Both the position numbers and the translations under genes were made by a program. Shown piece after piece: positions 8,494 to 15,245 of a stretch of DNA of 31,438 bases; within the stretch, counting starts at the first letter, position 1, and each line of letters begins with the position of its first letter. This DNA is from UBA2922 sp035352555 (GTDB taxonomy: Bacteria; Bacillota; Clostridia; Oscillospirales; Oscillospiraceae). The DNA lies in the NCBI GenBank assembly GCA_035352555.1, contig DAOPXW010000021.1, positions 1 through 31,438 on the forward strand, given 5' to 3'. A model generated the notes under the pieces. That model had not been told where the DNA came from and did no database searches. It was given only the letters and a program-made list of their open reading frames with translations.

Positions 8494-9475
8494 GTCCTCC
8501 TGCGACGAGACCGCCGTAGCGGTGGTGGAGGACGGGCGGAACGTACTGACCGACCAGGTCTTTTCCCAGGCCGATCTGCACGCCATCTACGGCGGCGTCG
8601 TGCCCGAGATCGCGGCGCGCAGCCATGTGGAGGTCATCTCCCGCCTCTCCACCCGGGCGCTGGAGGCGGCGGGCGTCACCCGCGCGGATATCGACGCCGT
8701 GGCCGTCACCTATGCGCCGGGACTCATCGGCGCGGTGCTGGTGGGCGTGAACTTTGCCAAGGCCTGCGCGCTGGCGCTGAACATCCCCCTGATCCCGGTG
8801 CACCATGTCCGGGGCCATATCGCGGCAAATTACATCGCCTACCCGGAGCTGACGCCGCCGTTCCTGTGCCTGGCAATCTCCGGCGGCAACACCCTTCTGG
8901 TGGACGTGCGGGATTATACCGATATGGTCATTCTCGGCGCCACCCGGGACGACGCGGCGGGGGAATGCTTCGACAAGACCGCCCGGGTGCTGGGCCTTCC
9001 TTATCCCGGCGGCAAGCCCATCGACGATCTGTCCAGGACCGGCGATGACGGCAGATACGGATTTCCCGTCTCCCGCGTGGACGGGAACCCTTACGATATG
9101 AGCTTTTCCGGGCTCAAGACCGCGGTGATCAATCTGGTGCACAACGCCGAGCAGAAGGGCGAGGAACTGGACCGCGCGTCGCTGGCCGCGTCCTTTACCA
9201 AGGCCGTCAGCGATTCGCTGGTACCCCGAACCCTGCAGGCCGCCAGGATGCTGGGCTATGATAAGATCGCCGTGGCGGGCGGCGTGGCCGCCAACTCCCG
9301 CATCCGTGCCGATTTCAAGGCCGCCGCGGAGAAGGCCGGCGCGCAGCTGTTCGTTCCGCCGCTGAAGCTCTGCGGCGACAACGCCGCCATGATCGGCTGC
9401 CAGGGCTATTATGAGTATCTTGCGGGCGTCCGGGGCGACAGCAGCCTCAACGCCTACGCCACCATGGAAATCTGA
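8474..9475 (+). CDS. tsaD: tRNA t6A37 threonylcarbamoyltransferase TsaD
   Basis: 333 residues, ASKHA fold. TsaD transfers threonylcarbamoyl to A37 of ANN-decoding tRNAs together with TsaB and TsaE. The N-terminus MKILAFESSCDETA is diagnostic. Metal ligands H111 and H115 sit in HHVRGHIAANY, followed by SGGNTLLV, GECFDKTARVLGLPYPGG, GGVAANSRIR and LCGDNAAMIG with the Asp ligand. It starts with TTG at 8474 inside rimI; the weak CGAGG upstream and the exact family N-terminus support that start. The 20-nt overlap implies coupled translation with rimI. Confidence 0.95.
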   Translation: MKILAFESSCDETAVAVVEDGRNVLTDQVFSQADLHAIYGGVVPEIAARSHVEVISRLSTRALEAAGVTRADIDAVAVTYAPGLIGAVLVGVNFAKACALALNIPLIPVHHVRGHIAANYIAYPELTPPFLCLAISGGNTLLVDVRDYTDMVILGATRDDAAGECFDKTARVLGLPYPGGKPIDDLSRTGDDGRYGFPVSRVDGNPYDMSFSGLKTAVINLVHNAEQKGEELDRASLAASFTKAVSDSLVPRTLQAARMLGYDKIAVAGGVAANSRIRADFKAAAEKAGAQLFVPPLKLCGDNAAMIGCQGYYEYLAGVRGDSSLNAYATMEI

Positions 9476-9507
9476 GCGCTTTGACACAGGAGGGCAGGTG
9501 AGGGAAG

Positions 9508-10191
9508 ATGGGCGTCCATGACGGGCACCGCGGGCGGATGAAGACCCGCTTTTTGGAGCACGGTCTCGACAATTTTGACGATATCAATGTGCTGGAGCTG
9601 CTGCTTTTTTATGCGCTGCCCCGGTGCGACACCAATGTCGTCGCCCACCGCCTGCTGGATCGCTTCGGCTCGCTGCCCGGCGTGCTGGAAGCCCCGGCGG
9701 AGGAGCTGGCCAGGGTGGAGGGCGTGGGCGACAGCGCCGCCGCGCTGCTGCGTCTCATTCCGCAGGTCAGCCGCCGTTATATGATGGAGCGGGAGGGAAC
9801 TGCCGCCCACGCCCTCAGCGATCCCGCCTCGGCGGGGTGTTTCTTTGTCCCGCGCTTCCTCTACGAGACGGACGAGGTCGTCTATCTGGCCTGCCTGGAT
9901 TCCGTGCACCGGGTGCTGTCCTGCACCGAGGTGGGCCGGGGCGTGGTGAATTCCGCCGAGGTCAGCGTACGCAAGATCGTGGAGCTGGCGCTGCGGCAAA
10001 ACGCCGCCGCCGTGATTCTGGCGCACAACCATGTCAACGGATTGGCTATCCCCTCAAAGGAGGACGAGCTCACCACCAGACAGCTGGCTTCGGCGCTGAA
10101 TCTGGTGGGCATCGGCCTCATCGACCATATCATCGTCGCGGGCGGAGAGTTTGTCTCCATGGCGGACAGCGGAATGCTTTCTGCAAGATAA
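9508..10191 (+). CDS. radC: RadC-family JAB-domain protein
   Basis: 227 residues. The N-terminal helix-hairpin-helix part includes LARVEGVGDSAAALL (about 70-85). The C-terminal JAB/MPN+ metalloprotease-like domain has the metal motif HNHVNGLAIPSKED, which keeps the H-x-H-x7-S-x2-D pattern although the usual HNHPSG is changed to HNHVNG. The ATG at 9508 has GAGGG close upstream, with a better AGGAGG at 9488-9493 spaced rather far. The family name comes from an old repair assignment that was later withdrawn; its role is unsettled. It is the last gene of the repair/t6A operon and is followed by a strong terminator. Confidence 0.93.
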   Translation: MGVHDGHRGRMKTRFLEHGLDNFDDINVLELLLFYALPRCDTNVVAHRLLDRFGSLPGVLEAPAEELARVEGVGDSAAALLRLIPQVSRRYMMEREGTAAHALSDPASAGCFFVPRFLYETDEVVYLACLDSVHRVLSCTEVGRGVVNSAEVSVRKIVELALRQNAAAVILAHNHVNGLAIPSKEDELTTRQLASALNLVGIGLIDHIIVAGGEFVSMADSGMLSAR

Positions 10192-10223
10192 AATGCGGCA
10201 GGGGACACCTGCCGCATTTTTTT
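10191..10223 (+). terminator. Terminator of the uvrB-radC operon
   Basis: A perfect 12-bp stem, AAATGCGGCAGG (10191-10202) with CCTGCCGCATTT (10208-10219), has the loop GGACA and a run of seven Ts (10217-10223). It begins on the last base of the radC stop codon. Confidence 0.92.
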
Positions 10224-10569
10224 GCAGGGCAACGCTCCATACGCTATTTTATGTAAACTAAAATCTGTCTCTTAATTGTAATTTAAGTCATCATGGATAG
10301 CCGAAAATTTAAATGTAATTATATAAAACATTGAAAAATCAGCGAAATATACCTGTTGAAAACTCTGTTGGAAGTGTTGATAACTCTTTGAATAGAAATT
10401 ATTTCATACAATTATGTAAACTTAATTACCCAAAACTGGCAGGGAAAATGCCTGAAAAATCAAGGCGTCGAACGCTGTCGAAGAAAGAGCTGAAAGGCCT
10501 TTGGCAACGATAGTAACAACAAGTTGTACCAACAATATACGGATAGTAATACTGTGGAGAAGCCTACTG
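10224..10569. other. AT-rich non-coding spacer with DnaA-box-like words
   Basis: No convincing gene is present. A 60-codon TTG-initiated frame at 10331-10513 has no ribosome site and an unremarkable product. Four words resemble the DnaA box TGTGGATAA: TGTTGAAAA (10354-10362), TGTTGGAAG (10366-10374), TGTTGATAA (10375-10383) and TGTGGAGAA (10553-10561); two differ from it by one base. An 11-base direct repeat TTATGTAAACT occurs at 10249-10259 and 10412-10422. The composition differs sharply from the GC-rich operon before it. It may be a DnaA-binding or origin-like segment, or decayed accessory DNA. Confidence 0.5.
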
Positions 10570-10599
10570 TTGACTTTTCCCTATGGGATGTGCTAAAAT
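10570..10599 (+). promoter_or_regulatory. Promoter of tRNA-Thr
   Basis: TTGACT (10570-10575), an 18-nt spacer and TAAAAT (10594-10599). It lies about 73 nt upstream of the tRNA and points towards it. Confidence 0.7.
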
Positions 10600-10672
10600 A
10601 CCAACGCCGTCTGAAATCGGGCGGCTTTCGGCGCACTGCGGCGCGCTGAAAGGTAGGAACAGGTTTTAGCGC

Positions 10673-10748
10673 GCTGGATTAGCTCAGTCGGTAGAGCGCC
10701 TGATTCGTAATCATGAGGTCCGGGGTTCGAATCCCCGATCCAGCTCCA
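10673..10748 (+). tRNA. tRNA-Thr (anticodon CGU)
   Basis: 76 nt including encoded CCA. The acceptor GCTGGAT (10673-10679) pairs with ATCCAGC (10738-10744), with discriminator T. The D-stem is GCTC/GAGC and the T-arm CGGGG-TTCGAAT-CCCCG. The anticodon loop TTCGTAA gives CGT (CGU), reading ACG. The anticodon stem CCTGA/TCATG has one C-U mismatch (10700 with 10714), so it is not perfect. The 3' part from 10715 is nearly repeated at 15246-15278, which suggests that this gene is an integration site. Confidence 0.93.
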
Positions 10749-10753
10749 GAAGT

Positions 10754-10787
10754 ACCCGGTTTTATTTAAAAATCGGGTGCTTTTTTT
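10754..10787 (+). terminator. Terminator of tRNA-Thr
   Basis: ACCCGGTTTT (10754-10763) pairs with AAAATCGGGT (10769-10778), including one G-U, around ATTTA. It is followed by GC and seven Ts, then more T-rich sequence. Confidence 0.85.
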
Positions 10788-11035
10788 ATTTTTCTAAATT
10801 TTCTGACCCACAACCTGACCCACAAGGGCAAAAATATAGAAAGAACAGGGCGGGCACCGATAGGAACCTGCCCTGTTTTTGCGCCCCATCCGCTATAAAG
10901 TCCGCCGCCTATGGTCTCGCAGACACCGGCCGCATCTCCCGCACAGACATAGGTCATGGAGCTGCCGGAGAGAAATTTCGTAACCTCAATATCATCGGGA
11001 ATCTTGCTTATCAGCGCGTCATACAACTCCCACAT
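10766..11035 (-). pseudogene. Truncated DUF4213/DUF364-type gene fused to its own terminator
   Basis: ATG at 11035 has a good GGGAGGG site about 9 nt upstream. The first 45-50 codons (MWELYDALISKIPDDIEVTKF ... SMTYVCAGDAAG) look like the N-terminus of DUF4213/DUF364 proteins, a family of about 250 residues often found beside metal-uptake genes. After about residue 55 the frame runs into a hairpin at 10844-10877, read as KTGQVPIGARP, and then into low-sense sequence ending inside the tRNA-Thr terminator. Only about a fifth of the gene therefore remains, and its 5' end has been joined to what was probably its 3' terminator by an internal deletion. The DUF4213 assignment rests on a short stretch and is tentative. 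Confidence 0.55.
10844..10880. terminator. Terminator-like hairpin inside the broken DUF4213-type frame
   Basis: AACAGGGCGGG (10844-10854) pairs with CCTGCCCTGTT (10867-10877) with one mismatch. It is followed by Ts on the plus strand, and by TTCTTTCTATATTTTT when read on the minus strand. It could stop transcription either way and probably once followed the complete minus-strand gene. Confidence 0.6.
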
Positions 11036-11066
11036 AGAGGAACCCTCCCTGAAAAAAGCACAAAAG

Positions 11067-11097
11067 GCATACGGCCCGGGTGCCCCGGGCTGTATAC
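11067..11097 (-). repeat. Inverted repeat in the leader of the truncated gene
   Basis: Arms GCATACGGCCCGGG (11067-11080) and CCCGGGCTGTATAC (11084-11097) pair around TGC. The two non-Watson-Crick positions would be wobble pairs in RNA on one strand. It lies about 30-60 nt upstream of the ATG at 11035, so it may be a leader hairpin or a binding site. Confidence 0.6.
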
Positions 11098-11473
11098 TTT
11101 TTGGTATAGTTTGTATACTAATAATAATTCTCAACAACCGTTTGACTGTCACAGCAGCAAAACCGGTATTGCATTTCAGGTACTTCATTAAGCGGTTTTA
11201 CGCTTCCCAATGCAATTCCCCATCAAAATTCCCCCGCGTTTGCCTGATGTTATATATACGGGGCTAACTGTCTATACTGACGATTGCAAAATGTATAACT
11301 TTTCCATTTCTATCCCCCCCACGGGGTTGTAAAAAACAAAGGATGATGTTATTTTCAAATATAGTTAATTTGCTGGCAGATTCCTTCCTGCGCCACCGGT
11401 TCAGTTACTCGTTTCCTGCTGAAAAAAGCGATAATAAATTTTGCGCTAAACGGAATTATGGAGTAAAAATGCC

Positions 11474-11520
11474 AGAAGGCATATTCCCCTCAGAGCGGGG
11501 GAATATGCCTTCTTCTATTT
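11474..11520 (+). terminator. Strong orphan terminator upstream of the DUF58 cassette
   Basis: A perfect 16-bp stem, AGAAGGCATATTCCCC (11474-11489) with GGGGAATATGCCTTCT (11498-11513), is followed by TCTATTTT. No recognisable gene precedes it on the plus strand, consistent with loss of a gene there. Confidence 0.8.
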
Positions 11521-11643
11521 TGCTGGGACACAAAATAAACCGAATTTCCGGCAAGCCGCAATCAGCATTGTTTTAATCGGCGCTTAGTGATGTTTGCACG
11601 CATCATATTATCCTCAATTAAAAAAGCAAAGCGGTAAGGTAAG

Positions 11644-12816
11644 ATGTGGAAGAACGTAATCGTCTGGCTGATATGGCTCATCGGCGTCTCGGCCTTATAT
11701 TTATTTGCAAACAATGCCGGCACACTCATCGTTTTGCTGCTGTCGGTGCTGATACCGGTGCTGCTGGCAGCAGCAGCGGAATTATCGGCAAAACATATTG
11801 CTGCTGAGCTTGAGTTCCCTGAAGCGGCAAGCAAAGAGGCCTCGTTTTCCGGAATCCTGAAGGTCACAAATAACGGAATACTACCGCTGCAGAGAGGGGA
11901 ATTTCGCATCGTCTGCGAAAACAGATTTACAGGAGAAAAGACAGAAAATGTGGTTCTGGTGTCCTGCAAATCAAGATCCTGCGCGGAAGCCGCGGTTAAA
12001 CTATGTTCAAAATATTGCGGCGTTATTGATATTACCGATGCCGGAGCGAGAGTTAAGGATACTTTTGGCCTGATATCACGGAAAGTCAAAGGATTTGAAC
12101 GAAAACGTGTTTGTGTTGCTCCCCGGTGTTTTGATCTGGAGATTGCCCTTATTGAGGACATCAATGTCATTGTGGACAGCGATGAATATTCCACGGCCCG
12201 ACCGGGTACAGACCCAAGCGAGATTTTTGGCATTAGAGAATACATACCTGGAGATTCAATAAAAAGCATCCACTGGAAGCTGTCGCAGAAACTTGACCGG
12301 CTGATGGTCCGCGAGCTTGGCTTACCGGTCGTTGAAAGGTTCCTGGTACTGGCAGAGACCTCCATCATTCCCGGTATCGACATGCCGTCTGCGAATGAGA
12401 AAGATGTTATGGCGGAAGCGTTTTTTTCCGTTTCCCGAGAACTCGTGAGGCAGGGAATATCCCATACCCTTGGGTGGAAAAACACTGAGACAGGGCTATA
12501 TGAGGAATACGATATAAAGACTACTGAAGATATATCGACGATCGTCGGCCATTTTCTGTCAAACACGGTATGTGCCGGCAATACAACGGTTGCTGCGTGC
12601 TTCCGTCAGTTTTACGCGCAGTGCGCCTATGCGCATGTCGTTGTAGTGTCTTCATACATTGAGCCGGATATCACGGCTCTGTATAACGGCAACAGGGTAA
12701 CCATACTGCTTGCCGGAGGCGCGCCGGAGAATGACGGTATGAGACCGGACGGCATATATTCGCTGTCATTTTCAGCAGAAGATTATAAGTGTGATCTGCG
12801 CAAGCTGGAGCTTTGA
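11644..12816 (+). CDS. DUF58-domain membrane-anchored protein
   Basis: 390 residues. Two closely spaced hydrophobic segments (about 5-22 and 27-45) are followed by a beta-rich part and the DUF58 core at about 184-236. That core contains ARPGTDPSEIFGIREY, then IPGDSIKSIHWKLSQKLDRLMVRE; the Y-x-x-G-D and I-H-W residues are the family signature. The C-terminal third resembles the vWA-like half of such proteins. DUF58 proteins normally work with a MoxR AAA+ ATPase and often a TgpA-type transglutaminase. No MoxR gene is present here; the upstream stretch holds only a terminator and non-coding DNA. The start ATG at 11644 has an AAGGTAAG site close by. It is first of three same-strand genes and AT-richer than the chromosome around it. 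The exact function is unknown. Confidence 0.85.
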   Translation: MWKNVIVWLIWLIGVSALYLFANNAGTLIVLLLSVLIPVLLAAAAELSAKHIAAELEFPEAASKEASFSGILKVTNNGILPLQRGEFRIVCENRFTGEKTENVVLVSCKSRSCAEAAVKLCSKYCGVIDITDAGARVKDTFGLISRKVKGFERKRVCVAPRCFDLEIALIEDINVIVDSDEYSTARPGTDPSEIFGIREYIPGDSIKSIHWKLSQKLDRLMVRELGLPVVERFLVLAETSIIPGIDMPSANEKDVMAEAFFSVSRELVRQGISHTLGWKNTETGLYEEYDIKTTEDISTIVGHFLSNTVCAGNTTVAACFRQFYAQCAYAHVVVVSSYIEPDITALYNGNRVTILLAGGAPENDGMRPDGIYSLSFSAEDYKCDLRKLEL

Positions 12817-12823
12817 TAGTTTT

Positions 12824-14179
12824 ATGGGGGAAAAAACAAGAGAAAACAGGATCGCCGGATTGAGCTTCGCGGAAGAAAAGAAAGAGGAAAGCGGCAGTGA
12901 TTACATATTCACTATGCTGCTGTCCCTTGCTCTTTATAGTTCTTTCAGCGGCGTATTTTTGGCTATGCTGGGATTTAACGATCTTCCTTGGGCGGCGCTG
13001 GCAGTCGGCGCGGCGGTCTCCCTCGGCGAGCATTTCACGCCGGGCGGAAAGCCGAAATGGATTGTGAACTGTATACTTGCGGCGGTATTGGTCATCGCTG
13101 CGATAATCTGGCACAGCGAGGTCCTTGACGGGGGGAAGCTCATACTGAATCAGGTGTTTTCCGCAAGCGAAAAGAGCCAGAAGTACATATATAGTAAGTT
13201 CTCTGTTTCTGCCGATGCGGGGGAATACAGTCTGTGTATAACCGCAGCGATGATATATATCTTCACAATATTTGCAGTATTGTGCCACTTCGCGGTGAGG
13301 CAGAAAAATGGATCGCTGCTGGGAATCGCTTTTTTGATGGCAGTAGCTGCGGAAATATACTATGGCATATTTCCGCAGCTATGGACGCTGATATTGTTTG
13401 CTTTTGTTGGGCTGGGAGTCCTGCATTACCGGCATATTGGCAAGCCGGCTGCTTCAAACGCAGCGCTGCTGGTAATCGCGTTGGCTCTGTCGTTTGCTGT
13501 TCTGGCCGCCTATACCGGACCAAACGCGCAGCAGACCGTGTTGGCGGAGGATATCCGGGATTTGCTTGATGAGCATGTCCAGCAGCAGGTATTCAATGCC
13601 ATTAAACAGCGGCAGGAACAGATACAGGAGGAAACAGAAAATACAAGTCTCGAGGAAGACAAGGTGTCTGACAACACTGACGGCATATCTGCCGGCAACA
13701 GCTTCAAGACAAATTATGAAAAACATTTCGAGGGCAACAAGGCCGGGCTGGCGCACACAAGACTTCCGTGGTCATGGATACTGATTGGCGTCATGTTGCT
13801 GGCGCTGTTTACAGGATATTTTGTGCGGATGCGCAAAGCGCGAAGACGCCGCAAGGTTTTTGAGTCTTCCGACTGCGCCGCAGCGATCGACGGAATGTTC
13901 CGGCACTCGGTAGACTGGCTGAAAGTGTGCGGGCTAAAAACAGACAACAGGCTGTTCTCGCAGTATTCAAGGCGGATATCAAAGATGCTGTCGGAGGAAT
14001 ACGGCAGGAAGTATTCCGGGGCGGCCGAGCTGTGGGAGAAAGCCACATACAGCGGCCATGCGATGAGTGAGAAGGAGCGCGGCTGCATGAGAGAATTCCT
14101 TGACGATACCGCGCAGGCTGTCAGAGGGCATGTTGGAGCATTCACGCGGTTTGAAATAAAATACCGCTATTTTCTGTGA
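12824..14179 (+). CDS. TgpA-like multi-spanning membrane protein lacking a transglutaminase core
   Basis: 451 residues from ATG 12824, 7 nt after the DUF58 gene; an in-frame upstream codon at 12791 lies inside that gene and is less likely. About six or seven membrane segments lie within residues 28-230. An external stretch of about 85 residues (231-315) has a Gln/Glu-rich coiled-coil-like part (about 250-280). One more membrane segment follows (317-334), then an RRRR-type positive stop and a soluble tail (about 340-451) like the DUF4129 tail of TgpA proteins. The order TM bundle, external part, TM, tail matches TgpA (DUF3488-transglutaminase-DUF4129), but the Cys-His-Asp transglutaminase domain is missing and its place is only a short charged loop. 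It is probably a scaffold working with the DUF58 protein. Confidence 0.75.
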   Translation: MGEKTRENRIAGLSFAEEKKEESGSDYIFTMLLSLALYSSFSGVFLAMLGFNDLPWAALAVGAAVSLGEHFTPGGKPKWIVNCILAAVLVIAAIIWHSEVLDGGKLILNQVFSASEKSQKYIYSKFSVSADAGEYSLCITAAMIYIFTIFAVLCHFAVRQKNGSLLGIAFLMAVAAEIYYGIFPQLWTLILFAFVGLGVLHYRHIGKPAASNAALLVIALALSFAVLAAYTGPNAQQTVLAEDIRDLLDEHVQQQVFNAIKQRQEQIQEETENTSLEEDKVSDNTDGISAGNSFKTNYEKHFEGNKAGLAHTRLPWSWILIGVMLLALFTGYFVRMRKARRRRKVFESSDCAAAIDGMFRHSVDWLKVCGLKTDNRLFSQYSRRISKMLSEEYGRKYSGAAELWEKATYSGHAMSEKERGCMREFLDDTAQAVRGHVGAFTRFEIKYRYFL

Positions 14180-14193
14180 GCTGGGGAAAAAGA

Positions 14194-15159
14194 ATGAAGG
14201 CAAAGAAAATTTTATCCCTTGTAATGGAGCTTGTCCTGGTGCTTTGCTTCTCCGGTGTGCTGTTCTTCTCCGGCTCCCGGCAGAGAACGACTTATGCCAA
14301 AAACGATACGGCCTATATTGACAATGGTCAGCAGGACGATTCACAGGAGAATACGCAGCAGGATACGGATAACGCCGCGCCGCCGCCGGAGGCAAGCCCG
14401 GAGGTCGTGCCGGAGACCCACTTGGAGGCGTCGGTCAGCCACGATGCGGTGGCTGCGATAGAAGTTCCCGCTGCCAGCGCAGATCAGAGCGCCTCCACTG
14501 GAAATCAGAGCGGAGAAAGTCAGGATACCGCAGGCGACACCGGGGCCGACGAAGCTACGGTTACTCAGCCAACAGACGACGGAGGCCAGACAAAGCCGTC
14601 AGGCGAAGGCGGCAGCGTTGAGACGATAACGGATAAATACGCAGATTTTCTTGACAATGGGGTCGGGCAGCTGTATCCGTGCCAGGTGTGTTATATCTAT
14701 GTGGAAGGCGAGGACAATTATCAGACGTTCAGCCGTGGCTCAGAAGAGAACAAGCTCGTGCTGCAGTCAGGATGCTTTAATATTGCGGAAAAACTGGGAG
14801 ATAACACAATGGTTGATGACAGTTGGGTTATCAAGAAGAACCCGGAGCTTATCGTGAAATTTGTTTCAACTGATGTGCTTGGCAGCACAGCGGAGAATAC
14901 CGACGCGGCAAAAGAAATCTGCAGCGCTATCCGTGCCCGCCCCGGCTGGGATACGACGCGCGCGTTGGTTGACAACCGGATACTAATACTTTCGCGGGAA
15001 CTGATGGACTCCGATGCAGGTAAACTAGCCGCCAAACTCTATATTGCCAGTACGCTGTACCCAACGCTGTTTTCGAGCCTGGATATCAACACCATGTGCA
15101 ATGAACTGTTTGGCGATGGCGGAATCTATGCGTATTGCAGCGGCCAGCCTTACTCTTGA
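14194..15159 (+). CDS. Exported protein with a single BtuF/FepB-like lobe behind a long disordered linker
   Basis: 321 residues from ATG 14194, which has GGGGAAAAAG just upstream. A signal peptide or N-terminal anchor (about 5-27) precedes a Gln/Asp/Ala/Pro/Thr-rich low-complexity linker (about 40-145). A folded domain (about 148-310) reads like the C-terminal lobe of periplasmic binding proteins for cobalamin or iron-siderophore (PF01497): VCYIYVEGEDNYQTF, then SGCFNIAEKLGD, KKNPELIVKF, RPGWDTTRALVDNRILILS and a closing helix LAAKLYIASTLYP. The N-terminal lobe is absent, so there is no complete ligand cleft. No ABC permease or ATPase is nearby. It ends the DUF58 cassette. The lobe assignment is by pattern and moderately secure; ligand and role are unknown. 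Confidence 0.65.
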   Translation: MKAKKILSLVMELVLVLCFSGVLFFSGSRQRTTYAKNDTAYIDNGQQDDSQENTQQDTDNAAPPPEASPEVVPETHLEASVSHDAVAAIEVPAASADQSASTGNQSGESQDTAGDTGADEATVTQPTDDGGQTKPSGEGGSVETITDKYADFLDNGVGQLYPCQVCYIYVEGEDNYQTFSRGSEENKLVLQSGCFNIAEKLGDNTMVDDSWVIKKNPELIVKFVSTDVLGSTAENTDAAKEICSAIRARPGWDTTRALVDNRILILSRELMDSDAGKLAAKLYIASTLYPTLFSSLDINTMCNELFGDGGIYAYCSGQPYS

Positions 15160-15245
15160 CAGACCTGATTACTTCCGATACGTTTATCCGGCTATCCGAA
15201 GTAAAATGGGGAATAACACGTTCGATTTCCCCTTATCTGCAACCA

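Larger units (their letters stand above)
11036..11643. other. Non-coding stretch between the broken gene and the DUF58 cassette
   Basis: No supported gene. It contains the leader of the truncated minus-strand gene with a GC hairpin (11067-11097), repeated TATAC words at 11091-11119 that could be an operator, and a strong terminator at 11474-11520 with no recognisable gene before it. A 77-codon frame at 11343-11576 reads through that hairpin and looks non-coding. No convincing promoter for the gene at 11644 was found. Confidence 0.5.

Noticed and set aside
10331..10513. 60-codon open frame in the AT-rich spacer
   Set aside because: TTG start without a ribosome site, overlapping the DnaA-box-like words, and no recognisable family.
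11343..11576. 77-codon open frame before the DUF58 gene
   Set aside because: It reads through a 16-bp terminator hairpin and shows no domain or good start signal.
15209..15232. GGGGAA/TTCCCC hairpin after the half-binding-protein gene
   Set aside because: Short stem, long loop and no T-run; too weak to call a terminator.
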